A stretch of DNA of 64,000 bases, from the NCBI RefSeq assembly GCF_002835805.1, contig NZ_PISE01000022.1:124001-188000 (forward strand), written 5' to 3'. The first letter of the stretch is position 1. Each line of letters begins with the position of its first letter. Under the pieces are notes generated by a model. It had not been told where the DNA came from, searched no databases, and saw only the letters and a list, made by a program, of their open reading frames with translations. The translations under genes and the position numbers were made by a program. Source of the stretch: Niallia nealsonii (GTDB lineage: Bacteria; Bacillota; Bacilli; Bacillales; Cytobacillaceae). Shown here piece after piece: positions 8,469 to 21,140 of the stretch.

Positions 8469-8813
8469 ATGCATCAGCTAGTAATGAGATTAATAGATAA
8501 TTTAAATAAAAGTAATGCGATAAAACCAATGCTTTATAAAAAAACATTTATTTTATTAGTAAAATGTGACGAAGAGCATTATTATATTGAATTAAAAGAT
8601 GTTCAGTTTCGTCTTGTAGAAAAACTGGATTGTAAGCCTGATATTGTATTAGAAGGCTGTGAAAAGGACTTGCAGGCGATATTGCTAGGAAAAACATTAT
8701 TGCGTGAGTCGAAAAAAAGACAAAACATTTTTATTACCTCCAATTTTCGAAAAGTATTAATGCTAGAGTCTCTTTTTTATTTAGGAAATCTTCACGATGT
8801 AGCTGCTGAATAA
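8469..8813 (+). CDS. yusD: SCP2-like sterol-carrier-fold protein YusD
   Basis: A 114-residue protein with the alpha/beta layout of the SCP2 fold: an N-terminal helix, the strand pair FILLVKCDEEHYYIELKDVQ, and the CKPDIVLEGCEKDLQAILLGK segment (about residues 57-77). That last segment matches the family pattern of a substrate-binding strand followed by a helix. The call rests on that pattern and on position, since yusD lies just upstream of the met operon in B. subtilis. The substrate is unknown. GGAGGG lies 8 nt before the ATG. Confidence 0.7.
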   Translation: MHQLVMRLIDNLNKSNAIKPMLYKKTFILLVKCDEEHYYIELKDVQFRLVEKLDCKPDIVLEGCEKDLQAILLGKTLLRESKKRQNIFITSNFRKVLMLESLFYLGNLHDVAAE

Positions 8814-9028
8814 TTGGAGCTTTTCGTTAAATGTTTTTGGAACATCTTCATTTTTACCATTAAAAACATTCTCATAAAAATAAATCATAGGTATAGTAGA
8901 AATAGAAACGTACGCTGCAATATAGCCAGTGTATTTTTTTTGTCTATTTAAAAAGAATGTAAGAACATTTAACATTATTTACTCAAAATTCAGAAAAAAC
9001 ATTATATTAAAAAATACTGAAAATAGGA

Positions 9029-9057
9029 TTGACACTTTCTTTACGAACGTGTTAAAG
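9029..9057 (+). promoter_or_regulatory. Predicted promoter of the metNIQ operon
   Basis: TTGACA (9029-9034) is followed 17 nt later by TTAAAG (9052-9057), giving a start near 9064. This lies about 40 nt before the SAM riboswitch. The -10 box is imperfect. Confidence 0.5.
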
Positions 9058-9105
9058 TACCTCTAACGAATAATTTCGACAAAACTTTATTTAATTATAT
9101 AGATA

Positions 9106-9274
9106 CTCTTATCAAGAGAGGTGGAGGGATGTGCCCGATGAAACCCGGCAACCGTCAGCGAAAAAATGCTGATATGGTGCCAATTCACACAAAGCAATTG
9201 TGCTTTGATAGATGAGAGAAAGGTAACAGATTATCATGCCTTTCTGCTCATAATGTGCAGAAAGGTTTTTTTTG
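9106..9274 (+). promoter_or_regulatory. SAM-I (S-box) riboswitch with terminator
   Basis: The aptamer runs from CTCTTATCAAGAG through GGTGGAGGGA, the invariant GATGAAACCCGGCAACC segment, and ends at GATGAGAG (9211-9218). An intrinsic terminator follows: CCTTTCTGC (9239-9247) pairs with GCAGAAAGG (9257-9265), then nine T. High S-adenosylmethionine should favour the terminator and shut off the downstream importer. One position differs from the usual consensus: ATGTGCCC where CTGGCCC is common. Confidence 0.95.
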
Positions 9275-9376
9275 GTTAAAAAAGGGATGAACCTTTTGCC
9301 TCTATCCAATAATATATAAAAATAATGAAACTTTTATTGAAATAAATATATCTTTTGTGAAAAAGCAGGTGAGAAT

Positions 9377-10393
9377 ATGATTCATATAAATCGAGTAAAA
9401 AAAATATATCCTTCTAAAAATGGAGAAGTAAGAGCAGTTGACAGCGTGGATTTGGAAATTAACCAAGGAGAAATATTTGGAATCATAGGCTATAGTGGTG
9501 CTGGAAAAAGTACACTAATACGCATGTTAAACGGATTGGAAATTCCAACAGAAGGCTCTGTAACCGTCGCAGGTTACGAAGTTTCAAAAATAAAAGGAAA
9601 AAAATTAAGACAAGCAAGACAAGAAATAAGCATGATTTTTCAGCATTTTAACTTGCTTTGGTCTAGAACGGTTAAAGAAAATATTAGCTTTCCTCTTGAA
9701 ATTGCGGGTGTGAAAAAGCTTGATAGAGATAAAAAAGTCGATGAGCTAATTAAGCTTGTTGGTTTAGAAGGAAGAGAAAATGCTTATCCATCTCAACTTA
9801 GTGGTGGTCAAAAACAAAGAGTCGGGATTGCCAGAGCTCTTGCAAGTGATCCGAAAGTTCTATTATGTGATGAAGCTACGTCCGCTCTAGATCCACAAAC
9901 AACAGACGCGATTTTAGATTTACTAGTAGATATAAATAAAAGATTAGGGCTAACAATCGTTTTGATTACGCATGAAATGCATGTTATCCGCAAAATATGT
10001 CATCGAGTTGCCGTAATGGAAAATGGAAAAGTAGTAGAATCTGGTCCTGTTATCAATGTATTTAAACATCCGGAGGCAGAGATCACAAAACGTTTTGTGC
10101 AACAAGTAATTGAGTTAGAGGAAACAAAAGATACCATTGAACATATTGTCGCACATTATACATCTGGAAGCATTGTGATGTTAGGTTTTGTCGGAGAAAA
10201 CGCCGAGCAGCCAATTATCACCAAGCTGATTCGCTCATTTGATATAACAGTGAATATTATTCAAGGGAAAATATCGCCCACACAAAATGGCTCCTATGGA
10301 ACATTGTATATACATTTGGATGGAGAGCAAAAAGACCAAGCTCTGCAATTCCTTCAGTCCCAAGAAATTAGTGTGGAGGTGATAAAAAAATGA
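9377..10393 (+). CDS. metN: Methionine ABC importer, ATP-binding subunit MetN
   Basis: This cytoplasmic ATPase powers uptake of methionine. The Walker A motif is GYSGAGKST (about residues 38-46), the Q-loop IFQHFNLL, the signature LSGGQKQR (about residue 141), Walker B VLLCDEATSALDP, and the switch histidine ITHEMHVI. Residues from about 250 form the C-terminal NIL/C2 domain that binds methionine and inhibits transport. The 338-residue length fits MetN. It overlaps metI by 4 bp. The S-box leader upstream shows regulation by S-adenosylmethionine. Confidence 0.95.
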   Translation: MIHINRVKKIYPSKNGEVRAVDSVDLEINQGEIFGIIGYSGAGKSTLIRMLNGLEIPTEGSVTVAGYEVSKIKGKKLRQARQEISMIFQHFNLLWSRTVKENISFPLEIAGVKKLDRDKKVDELIKLVGLEGRENAYPSQLSGGQKQRVGIARALASDPKVLLCDEATSALDPQTTDAILDLLVDINKRLGLTIVLITHEMHVIRKICHRVAVMENGKVVESGPVINVFKHPEAEITKRFVQQVIELEETKDTIEHIVAHYTSGSIVMLGFVGENAEQPIITKLIRSFDITVNIIQGKISPTQNGSYGTLYIHLDGEQKDQALQFLQSQEISVEVIKK

Positions 10394-11058
10394 TGACACA
10401 CTTATTTCCAAATGTAGATTGGGAGAAAATGTGGCTGGCTACCCAAGAAACATTATATATGACAGGTATTTCTATTGTTGCAACTTTTGTTTTAGGACTT
10501 TTACTAGGAGTTATTTTATTTTTAACAGCCAAGGGAAATATGTGGAGCAACCCAGTAATTAATAAGATTATTAGTGCGGTTGTGAATATTTTTCGCTCCA
10601 TCCCTTTTATCATTTTAATCGTATTATTAATCCCTCTTACGATGATTTTAGTGGGAAGCATGATTGGCGTTAATGCTGCATTGCCTGCCTTAATCATTGG
10701 TGCTGCGCCATTTTATGCTCGCTTAGTGGAAATAGGGTTAAGAGAAGTGGATAAAGGGGTAATTGAAGCAGCAAAATCAATGGGTGCCAAACCATCGACT
10801 ATTATCTTTAAAGTACTGCTTCCTGAATCGATGCCGGCACTAGTATCTGGAATTACCGTAACTACTATTGCGTTAGTTGGTTCAACGGCAATGGCTGGTG
10901 TAATTGGTGCAGGCGGTTTAGGAAACTTGGCATATTTAGAAGGTTTCCAGCGAAGTCAATCAGATGTTACGCTTGTAGCAACCATTATCATTCTTATTAT
11001 TGTATTTATTATCCAATTTATTGGAGATTATATTACATCTAAATTAGACAAAAGATAG
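10390..11058 (+). CDS. metI: Methionine ABC importer, permease subunit MetI (MetP)
   Basis: A 222-residue integral membrane protein with five or so hydrophobic segments, forming the transmembrane channel as a dimer. The EAA loop that docks on MetN is visible as EAAKSMGAKPSTIIFKVLLPE (split, about residues 127-147). Start is one of two tandem ATG codons at 10390 behind GGAGGTG, overlapping the end of metN. B. subtilis names this gene metP. Confidence 0.95.
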   Translation: MMTHLFPNVDWEKMWLATQETLYMTGISIVATFVLGLLLGVILFLTAKGNMWSNPVINKIISAVVNIFRSIPFIILIVLLIPLTMILVGSMIGVNAALPALIIGAAPFYARLVEIGLREVDKGVIEAAKSMGAKPSTIIFKVLLPESMPALVSGITVTTIALVGSTAMAGVIGAGGLGNLAYLEGFQRSQSDVTLVATIIILIIVFIIQFIGDYITSKLDKR

Positions 11059-11069
11059 GAGAGAAAAAC

Positions 11070-11909
11070 ATGAAAAAATTATTTGCATTATTAGCAGTGT
11101 TTACTTTAGTATTGGCACTTGCAGCTTGTGGAACAGCAAAAGAAGAAGACAATGCAGCAGAAAATGAAAAGGGCAATACAAAACTAGTTGTCGGTGCTTC
11201 TAATGTGCCGCATGCTGAAATTCTTGAAGCAGCAAAACCTCTTTTAGAGAAAAAAGGCATTGATTTAGAGATTAAAACATTCCAAGATTACGTATTGCCA
11301 AACAAAGCGTTAGAATCAAAAGAATTGGATGCTAACTATTTTCAGCATATTCCTTACTTAGAGCAGCAAATTAAAGACAACGGCTATGACTTTGTCAGCG
11401 CTGGAGCAATTCATATTGAACCAATGGCAGTATTCTCTAAAAAATACAAAAGCTTAGATGACCTTCCAAAAGGTGCAACAGTTATCTTCAGCAATTCTGT
11501 AGCAGAACATGGCCGTGTATTATCATTACTTGAAAAAGGCGGTTTAATTAAGCTGAAAGATGGCGTGGAAAAAACATCTGCAACGATAAAAGACATTGTG
11601 GAAAATCCTAAAAACATTAAATTTAAAGCAGATTATGAGCCTTCATTATTGCCGCAAATCTATAACAACAATGAAGGGGATGCTGTAGTTATTAATGCTA
11701 ACTATGCATTAGATGCTGGCTTAAACCCTGTTAAAGATTCTATTGAAATCGAAGGAAGCGAGTCTCCATATGCTAATATCATCACAGTTCGCAAAGGTGA
11801 TGAAAGTAAAGAAAGCATTAAAACTTTAGTAGAGGTTCTACATTCTAAAGAAATTCAAGATTTTATTAACGAAAAATATAAAGGTGCAGTTGTTCCTGTC
11901 ACTGAATAA
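11070..11909 (+). CDS. metQ: Methionine-binding lipoprotein MetQ
   Basis: This is the extracellular substrate-binding protein of the importer, anchored to the membrane by lipid. The signal peptide ends in the lipobox LALAACG, with the lipidated Cys at about residue 20. The mature part carries NLPA-family features: VGASNVPHAEILE, DYVLPNKALESKELDANYFQH and NANYALDAGLNP. Its 279-residue length is typical. It starts 11 bp after metI with a GGAGAG site, completing the metN-metI-metQ operon. Confidence 0.95.
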   Translation: MKKLFALLAVFTLVLALAACGTAKEEDNAAENEKGNTKLVVGASNVPHAEILEAAKPLLEKKGIDLEIKTFQDYVLPNKALESKELDANYFQHIPYLEQQIKDNGYDFVSAGAIHIEPMAVFSKKYKSLDDLPKGATVIFSNSVAEHGRVLSLLEKGGLIKLKDGVEKTSATIKDIVENPKNIKFKADYEPSLLPQIYNNNEGDAVVINANYALDAGLNPVKDSIEIEGSESPYANIITVRKGDESKESIKTLVEVLHSKEIQDFINEKYKGAVVPVTE

Positions 11910-11920
11910 TACTTTTTTTG

Positions 11921-11957
11921 AAAAGAGCTTGCACTTTTTTGCAGGCTCTTTTGTTTT
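11921..11957 (+). terminator. Terminator of metNIQ
   Basis: AAGAGCTTGC (11923-11932) pairs with GCAGGCTCTT (11941-11950) with one bulge region, followed by TTGTTTT. It lies just after the metQ stop. Confidence 0.75.
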
Positions 11958-12070
11958 GTCCACTTTCTATTTTAATTCTTGTTTGGTTAACGCAATTGCG
12001 GGAAGAATAGAATATATGGGAATATACAATACTACAAAGGTAGTGGAAAAGAATAAAGGGAGTGGATAGT

Positions 12071-12436
12071 TTGGATATTCAATCAGGGCATTCCGTGGAA
12101 CATGCGTTGCTTCATTATAAAGAAGGATTAGGAACATTTACGCAAAAAATGCCAGAATTGGCTAAAAGCTTTAATGCCTTCACAGAAGTCTGTTTTCAAG
12201 AAGGTGTATTATCTCAAAAACAAAAACAGCTTATTGCGTTGGGAATCAGTCTCTACTCCCAAGATGAATATTGCATTATCTATCATGTGAAGGGCTGTCT
12301 AGATCAAGGAGCAACTGAGGAAGAAATTTTGGAAACGATTGGAGTTACTGCTGCATTTGGCGGCGGTGCAACGATGAGCCAAGCAGTTACCCTCGTTCAA
12401 GAGGCAGTTTCAGAATTAACAACATTAAAGCAATAA
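12071..12436 (+). CDS. yurZ: Carboxymuconolactone decarboxylase family protein YurZ
   Basis: This 121-residue AhpD-like protein has the family core: a helix ending in QKQKQLIALGISLYSQDEYC, then IIYHVKGCLDQGATEEEILETI (split, about residues 75-95), and AAFGGGATMSQAV. The Cys, His and Glu positions match AhpD-type peroxidase-reductase partners, though the full CxxC pair is replaced by C(x)8C, so redox activity is uncertain. I chose the TTG at 12071 because AAGGGAG sits 8-9 nt upstream; GTG 12062 is too close. In B. subtilis yurZ also adjoins the suf operon, as here. Confidence 0.8.
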   Translation: MDIQSGHSVEHALLHYKEGLGTFTQKMPELAKSFNAFTEVCFQEGVLSQKQKQLIALGISLYSQDEYCIIYHVKGCLDQGATEEEILETIGVTAAFGGGATMSQAVTLVQEAVSELTTLKQ

Positions 12437-12451
12437 ACTATTTTTAATTTG

Positions 12452-12565
12452 CAGGCTGTCGGCGAACACCGGCTTGCCTTGTTCGGATGCTCATTTCCCG
12501 ACTACGGTAATTCCGCTTCTCTCAAGGCTTCAATCCTCAAAAGGCAGACATTTTCAATCAGCCTG
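12452..12565. repeat. GC-rich intergenic repeat with short terminal inverted repeats
   Basis: The 561 bp between yurZ and sufC include a 114-bp block that begins CAGGCTG and ends CAGCCTG. It is clearly richer in G and C than the region around it. An ORF of 73 codons crosses it but lacks a ribosome binding site and coding character. Only one copy is seen in this window. Confidence 0.5.
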
Positions 12566-12691
12566 AGAGTATTCGTTTTTGACCTTGTCTACACTCTGAG
12601 CAATAAAATGTTTGGATTGGGGATTATTTTACTAAAGGTTTTTAACTACAATAGAAGTTTTTTCTTCTAGTGAATGTGCTGCTGCAATTCT

Positions 12692-12716
12692 GAGGAACCA
12701 AAGATTTTGGTTCCTC
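12692..12716. terminator. Perfect 11-bp palindromic hairpin
   Basis: GAGGAACCAAA pairs with TTTGGTTCCTC around a 3-nt loop. It is not followed by a T run (TCCTTACATT follows), so it is either a weak terminator or another structured element. It is about 280 bp upstream of sufC. Confidence 0.5.
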
Positions 12717-12997
12717 TCCTTACATTATAGGTAGAGAAATACTCATGCATGCATAAGAGATCTACATTTCATTTAAAATGATTAAATATAAAAATTCTTA
12801 TAATTCGGACAATTTACATAAAAGAAAGCTGATATTACAATGAAACCCTTTTTATTTTTCAGAGAAATAGTAAAGAACCATTCTATAGGTTGATATCAGT
12901 TTTTATTTGTTATAATATTAGAATGAGAATAAAATGATAATGAAGTTTCGACAAAATTTTTGAATAAAACTTCTTTTTATTATGGGGGTATAAAATA

Positions 12998-13783
12998 ATG
13001 AGTCAATCGAAATTGGTAATTAATGATTTACATGTAGCAATTGATGAAAAAGAAATTATTAAAGGTCTTAACCTTGAAATTAAAGGTGGAGAAATCCATG
13101 CGATTATGGGACCAAATGGTACAGGGAAATCTACCCTATCTTCCGCAATTATGGGTCATCCAAAATATGAAATAACAAGCGGTGCCGTTACACTTGATGA
13201 TGAAGATGTATTGGAAATGGAAGTAGATGAACGTGCTCGCGCAGGTCTGTTTCTTGCTATGCAATATCCAAGCGAAATTAGTGGGGTAACCAATGCTGAT
13301 TTCTTGCGTTCTGCATTAAACAGCCGTTTAGGAGAAGGCAATGAAATTTCTCTTATGAAATTTATCCGTAAAATGGACAGCAATATGGAGTTCCTTGAAA
13401 TGGACCCAGATATGGCACAAAGATATTTAAATGAAGGTTTCTCTGGCGGTGAAAAGAAACGTAATGAAATTCTTCAGCTTATGATGTTAGAACCTAAAAT
13501 TGCAATTCTAGATGAAATTGATTCTGGATTAGATATCGATGCATTAAAAGTTGTATCAAAAGGCATTAACAAAATGCGTGGCGAAGACTTTGGATGCTTA
13601 ATTATTACGCATTATCAAAGATTATTGGATTATATTACACCAGATGTGGTGCATGTAATGATGCAAGGACGCATTGTTAAAACTGGCGGACCTGAGCTTG
13701 CACAGCGTTTAGAAGCAGAAGGTTACGATTGGATTAAGCAAGAGCTTGGCATCGAAGACGAAACAGTTGAACAAGAAGCGTAA
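12998..13783 (+). CDS. sufC: Fe-S assembly ATPase SufC
   Basis: SufC is the cytoplasmic ABC-type ATPase of the SufBCD scaffold that builds iron-sulfur clusters. Walker A is GPNGTGKST (about residues 36-44), the signature motif is the SufC-typical FSGGEKKRNEI, Walker B is IAILDEIDSGLD, and the switch region is LIITHYQRLLDYI. The 261-residue length is standard. It opens a five-gene operon sufC-sufD-sufS-sufU-sufB, the normal order in Bacillus. Confidence 0.97.
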   Translation: MSQSKLVINDLHVAIDEKEIIKGLNLEIKGGEIHAIMGPNGTGKSTLSSAIMGHPKYEITSGAVTLDDEDVLEMEVDERARAGLFLAMQYPSEISGVTNADFLRSALNSRLGEGNEISLMKFIRKMDSNMEFLEMDPDMAQRYLNEGFSGGEKKRNEILQLMMLEPKIAILDEIDSGLDIDALKVVSKGINKMRGEDFGCLIITHYQRLLDYITPDVVHVMMQGRIVKTGGPELAQRLEAEGYDWIKQELGIEDETVEQEA

Positions 13784-13799
13784 GGTTAGGGGGATCGAC

Positions 13800-16757
<2,958 letters not shown>

Positions 16758-16827
16758 TTCTAGTAAGTTAGTAAATCCTTTTTGCTTAAATTTGTTAATA
16801 ATTGCATGTAGAATGGAGGAAAATGAA

Positions 16828-18225
16828 ATGGCAAAAAAAGCGCCTGAAATTGGGGATTATAAATATGGGTTCTCGGATAAAGACGTTTCTATCTTTCGTT
16901 CTAAACGTGGTTTAACGAAAGAGATTGTAGAAGAAATTTCAAAAATGAAGGAAGAACCACAATGGATGTTAGACTTTCGTTTAAAGTCATTAGAGCATTT
17001 TTATAAAATGCCAATGCCACAGTGGGGTGGAGATTTAGCTTCATTAAATTTTGATGAAATTACTTATTATGTAAAACCTTCTGAGAAAACAGAAAAATCT
17101 TGGGATGAAGTTCCAGAGGAAATTAAACAAACCTTTGATAAATTAGGTATACCAGAAGCAGAGCAAAAATATTTAGCTGGTGTATCCGCTCAATATGAAT
17201 CTGAAGTTGTTTATCATAATATGCAAGAAGATTTGGAAGCAATGGGAATTGTTTTCAAAGATACGGATTCTGCTTTAAAAGAAAATGAAGATATCTTTAA
17301 AGAGCATTGGGCAACTGTTATACCGCCAACGGATAATAAGTTTTCAGCGCTTAACTCGGCTGTTTGGTCTGGGGGCTCATTTATCTACGTGCCAAAAGGG
17401 ATAAAAGTAGATACGCCATTGCAAGCATATTTCCGCATTAACTCGGAAAATATGGGGCAATTTGAAAGAACATTAATAATTGTTGATGAAGGAGCACATG
17501 TTCACTATGTAGAAGGCTGTACAGCTCCAGTTTATACAACTAACTCTCTTCATAGTGCTGTTGTTGAAATCATCATCAAAAAAGATGCATATTGCCGTTA
17601 TACTACCATTCAAAACTGGGCAAATAACGTTTATAACCTAGTTACAAAACGTGCTGTCTGTGATGCAAATGCAACAATGGAATGGATCGATGGAAATATT
17701 GGATCTAAATTAACAATGAAGTATCCTGCCGTTATTCTTAAAGGAGAAGGCGCAAGAGGAATGACATTATCTATCGCTCTAGCTGGAAAAGGACAACATC
17801 AAGATGCTGGCGCAAAAATGATTCATTTAGCTCCAAATACATCTTCCACAATTGTTTCGAAATCTATTTCTAAACAAGGCGGTAAAGTTACGTATCGTGG
17901 AATTGTTCACTTTGGACGCAAAGCAGATGGAGCTCGCGCTAACATCGAATGCGATACATTGATTATGGATAATAAATCAACTTCTGATACTATTCCATAT
18001 AATGAAATTTTAAATGACAATATTTCATTAGAACATGAAGCGAAAGTTTCTAAAGTTTCTGAAGAACAATTATTTTATTTAATGAGCAGAGGTATTTCAG
18101 AAGAAGAAGCAACTGAGATGATCGTAATGGGATTCATTGAACCATTTACAAAAGAATTACCAATGGAATATGCAGTAGAAATGAACCGTCTGATTAAGTT
18201 CGAGATGGAAGGTTCTATCGGTTAA
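16828..18225 (+). CDS. sufB: Fe-S assembly scaffold protein SufB
   Basis: SufB is the main scaffold on which the cluster forms, in complex with SufC and SufD. Landmarks are the N-terminal [19 protein letters not shown], the [15 protein letters not shown] segment holding a conserved Cys, the [20 protein letters not shown] stretch (split), and the C-terminal [19 protein letters not shown] motif shared with SufD. The length is 465 residues. ATG 16828 follows GGAGG at the right distance; the in-frame start at 16792 has no ribosome site. A terminator follows directly. Confidence 0.97.
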   Translation: MAKKAPEIGDYKYGFSDKDVSIFRSKRGLTKEIVEEISKMKEEPQWMLDFRLKSLEHFYKMPMPQWGGDLASLNFDEITYYVKPSEKTEKSWDEVPEEIKQTFDKLGIPEAEQKYLAGVSAQYESEVVYHNMQEDLEAMGIVFKDTDSALKENEDIFKEHWATVIPPTDNKFSALNSAVWSGGSFIYVPKGIKVDTPLQAYFRINSENMGQFERTLIIVDEGAHVHYVEGCTAPVYTTNSLHSAVVEIIIKKDAYCRYTTIQNWANNVYNLVTKRAVCDANATMEWIDGNIGSKLTMKYPAVILKGEGARGMTLSIALAGKGQHQDAGAKMIHLAPNTSSTIVSKSISKQGGKVTYRGIVHFGRKADGARANIECDTLIMDNKSTSDTIPYNEILNDNISLEHEAKVSKVSEEQLFYLMSRGISEEEATEMIVMGFIEPFTKELPMEYAVEMNRLIKFEMEGSIG

Positions 18226-18235
18226 TTCATTCAAA

Positions 18236-18263
18236 AACGCATCCTATTAGGATGTGTTTTTTT
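18236..18263 (+). terminator. Terminator of the suf operon
   Basis: ACGCATCCT pairs with AGGATGTGT around a short loop, followed by eight T. It lies 11 bp after the sufB stop. Confidence 0.88.
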
Positions 18264-18433
18264 TGTGCGTGTAGGAACGATAAGATATTTGTAAATTTAG
18301 AAATTAGAAATGGCTTTAAAAAGTAGTTATTTAAGGTGATTATGTTATGATAATAAGAAGAAAATAGCTAGGGTAGTAAATAGTATTAAACGTAATTATA
18401 CATACTGGCAATTCCTTTAGAAGGTGATATTAT

Positions 18434-19279
18434 TTGATAAATATTGGTTTAACTGGTTGGGGAGATCATGACAGTTTATATAGAGATAGGACTTCCTCGC
18501 GCAATAAGCTAGTTGAATATGCAGCGCATTTTCCTATTGTGGAAGTGGATGCTTCCTTTTATGCTGTCCAGCCGAAAAAAAATGGCGAAAAGTGGGTTAG
18601 AGAAACACCTGCAGATTTTCGTTTTATTGTGAAGGCGTATCAAGGGATGACCGGCCACCAAAGAGGAGAGCTGCCATTTTCTACAATGGAAGAAATGTTT
18701 GCAGCCTTTATAACATCGTTAGAGCCTTATCAAAAGGAAAATAAATTAAGCATGGTTTTATTTCAGTTTCCCCCTTGGTTTGATTGTATAAAAGAAAATG
18801 TTCTATATTTGAGAACTTGCAAGAAATTAATGGGCGATATTCCTTGTGCATTAGAGTTTCGACATCAATCTTGGTTTATTCCAAAATTCAGGGGGAAAAC
18901 GCTGCAGTTTATGAAGACTGAAGGGTGGATTCATAGTATTTGTGATGAACCACAAGCTGGAACAGGATCCATTCCAACTATTATTGAACCATCTAATGAA
19001 GAAAATGTTTTAATACGTTTCCATGGAAGAAACGTGCATGGCTGGCAGCAAAAAAATAATCCTAAATGGCGAGAAGTTCGTTATTTATATAAATATAATC
19101 AAAAGGAATTAGAAGAGTGGAGAGCGCATATAAACTATTTACATAGTATTTGCAAAAATATATTTGTTGTATTTAATAACAATTCTGGTGGAGATGCTGC
19201 AGATAATGCACTACAATTAATTAAGCTATTAAATATTGAATATAAAAACTTGGCACCAAGGCAATTAGATTTGTTTTAA
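18434..19279 (+). CDS. yunF: DUF72 family protein YunF
   Basis: A 281-residue TIM-barrel-like protein of the DUF72 family. It starts MINIGLTGWGDHDSLY, then has FPIVEVDASFYAVQPK, the FRFIVKAYQGMTGHQ strand, ALEFRHQSWF and ENVLIRFHGRNVHGW, all common to the family. DUF72 proteins have no firmly established reaction. The start codon is TTG at 18434 behind AAGGTGAT. Transcription probably ends or is interrupted at MITE copy 2, which begins 6 bp after the stop. Confidence 0.88.
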   Translation: MINIGLTGWGDHDSLYRDRTSSRNKLVEYAAHFPIVEVDASFYAVQPKKNGEKWVRETPADFRFIVKAYQGMTGHQRGELPFSTMEEMFAAFITSLEPYQKENKLSMVLFQFPPWFDCIKENVLYLRTCKKLMGDIPCALEFRHQSWFIPKFRGKTLQFMKTEGWIHSICDEPQAGTGSIPTIIEPSNEENVLIRFHGRNVHGWQQKNNPKWREVRYLYKYNQKELEEWRAHINYLHSICKNIFVVFNNNSGGDAADNALQLIKLLNIEYKNLAPRQLDLF

Positions 19280-19284
19280 TAAAA

Positions 19285-19514
19285 GGCTGTTTTCGTAAAC
19301 TTTGTTGCTACTAAAGGAGTAGGTTGATGTCCGTTGCAGGATGCTTGCTTTCCGTGGGGCGGGCGGTGAGCCTCCTCAGGCTACGCCCTGCTGGGTCTCA
19401 CCTGTCCTGCTAATCCCATAGGAGTCTTGCACCTTTCACTCCAATCAACCTGTTTTAACAACGGGTTTACTCATGGAAACGATCTGAAAAACAACAATCT
19501 TTTAGAAAATAGCC
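19285..19514. repeat. MITE-like dispersed repeat, copy 2
   Basis: This copy begins GGCTGTTTTC at 19285 and ends GAAAATAGCC at 19505-19514, one base different from a perfect inverted repeat. It is closely similar to copy 1 over most of its length. The last 30 bp (AATAACAATC...TTTAGAAAATAGC) are repeated once more up to about 19544, so the right end has been duplicated. It starts 6 bp after the yunF stop. Confidence 0.8.
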
Positions 19515-19688
19515 TTAAAATAACAATCCTTTAGAAAAATAGCTTAATAAAATAGGCTGAAACTTGGAATTTAATGTTAAATAAAACTTCAACTAATGGA
19601 AGTTTCACTTTGTATGGCCTTACTTAATGGAAGAAATCAGCTAAACTGTTATTTGACTTTATTACTTATCGAAAAGGAAGGCGAAAGA

Positions 19689-21032
19689 ATGGAAGTTATC
19701 CATATATATCATACGAATGATCTACATAGTCATTTTGAAAATTGGCCGAAAATTTCCGCACTTTTACGAGAAAGAAAACAATGGCATATTGCTGCAGGGG
19801 ATTCGGTTTATTTTTTTGATATTGGGGATCACTTGGATTTATGGCATCCCTACACAGAAGCTACAAAAGGGAAAATTAATACACAATTATTAAATAATGA
19901 ACATTATACGGCAGTGACGATAGGGAATAATGAAGGAATTACACTGCCATATGAAGCACTGGATCATTTATATGAAGACGCAACATTTGATGTTATTTTA
20001 GCTAATTTGTATAAAGAAAATGGGGAACGTCCAAGTTGGCTAAACCCTTCTCAAATATATACAACTAACGAGGGGACAACAATTGGTGTTATCGGTTTAA
20101 CTGCATATTTTGATCATTTATATGAATTGTTGGGATGGCAATTGACGGATCCTTTTTATGAATTGGAAAAAGTACTTCTTCAATTAAGAAGTAAAGTAGA
20201 TATTGTTATAGTATTATCTCATTTAGGCATTAATGAAGATGAAGAAATGGCAGCACGTTTTCCAGAAATTGATGTGATTTTGGGAGCGCATACCCATCAC
20301 ATTCTTCATCAAGGCAAAGTGATAAAAAATAGTCTTTTAGGTGCCGCAGGTAAATTTGGACAATTTATTGGTCATATTATTCTAACGGTAGATACATCTA
20401 CCAAAAAGGTAATAGAAAAAAGTGCCCAATTATATGATACCAGTAAGCTTCCCGCTGTTCAGGGCGAAGATAATTTTGTCGACCAATTATATAAAGAAGG
20501 AAAAAAAGCTTTATCATCTCAAGTAACAACTTTAGGCAAGCCATGGTCTAAAAAAGAGTTGGCATTATTTTTATGCCAAGAAATAAAAACATGGTGTAAT
20601 GCTGATTGTTCTATTATCAATGAAGGAATCATTTTAGATGAATTAAAAGGAGGGCCTGTTTCCTACTTTGATTTATTAACGATTTGTCCACATCCGATTA
20701 ATCCATGTAAAGTAACACTAACAGGTGCTGAATTAAAAGAAATCCTTATTGATATGCAAAATGAAAAATGGGAGCATCTTCAAGTAAAAGGACTTGGTTT
20801 TAGAGGAACTTTGTTAGGAAAAATGATTTGCCGAGGAATAGAAGCAAAAACAATGGGAGAACGAACAGATTTTTATATTCAGGATAAAGAACTGGTTGCT
20901 GATGCAGCATATACAGTGGCTCTTCCAGATATGTTTACTTTCGGTAATTTTTTTCCTGCTATATATCGTGCCAAAGAAAAACAATATTTTTTACCTGAAT
21001 TTATGAGAAATATATTAGCAGAAACATTATAA
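19689..21032 (+). CDS. yunD: 5'-nucleotidase-like metallophosphoesterase YunD
   Basis: This 447-residue, two-domain protein has the metal-binding motifs HTNDLHSHF (residues 7-15), GNNEGI (about residue 80), LSHLGINED and LGAHTHHILH (about residues 180-210). These are the standard Asp/His/Asn ligands of the 5'-nucleotidase family. The C-terminal half looks like the substrate-binding domain (VTLTGAELKEIL). There is no signal peptide, unlike secreted members, so it is probably cytoplasmic. I start at ATG 19689 after AAGGAAGG; earlier in-frame codons from 19596 fall in the repeat-derived region. Confidence 0.88.
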   Translation: MEVIHIYHTNDLHSHFENWPKISALLRERKQWHIAAGDSVYFFDIGDHLDLWHPYTEATKGKINTQLLNNEHYTAVTIGNNEGITLPYEALDHLYEDATFDVILANLYKENGERPSWLNPSQIYTTNEGTTIGVIGLTAYFDHLYELLGWQLTDPFYELEKVLLQLRSKVDIVIVLSHLGINEDEEMAARFPEIDVILGAHTHHILHQGKVIKNSLLGAAGKFGQFIGHIILTVDTSTKKVIEKSAQLYDTSKLPAVQGEDNFVDQLYKEGKKALSSQVTTLGKPWSKKELALFLCQEIKTWCNADCSIINEGIILDELKGGPVSYFDLLTICPHPINPCKVTLTGAELKEILIDMQNEKWEHLQVKGLGFRGTLLGKMICRGIEAKTMGERTDFYIQDKELVADAAYTVALPDMFTFGNFFPAIYRAKEKQYFLPEFMRNILAETL

Positions 21033-21140
21033 GAAGGCATTTAATATCAGATGGTTTTTTTCCGGTGGCTACAGTTAAGAAAATACACGATTTCTCTCCT
21101 CCATGAATATACTAGTAGGAAAAGAGGGGAGTGACTTGTA

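Noticed and set aside
8781-8975. 64-codon minus-strand ORF with a hydrophobic middle
   Set aside because: It overlaps the end of yusD, and no ribosome binding site precedes its start. It could be real but support is too weak.
12449-12670. 73-codon plus-strand ORF
   Set aside because: It begins inside the GC-rich repeat, has no start site signal, and its second half is AT-rich spacer.
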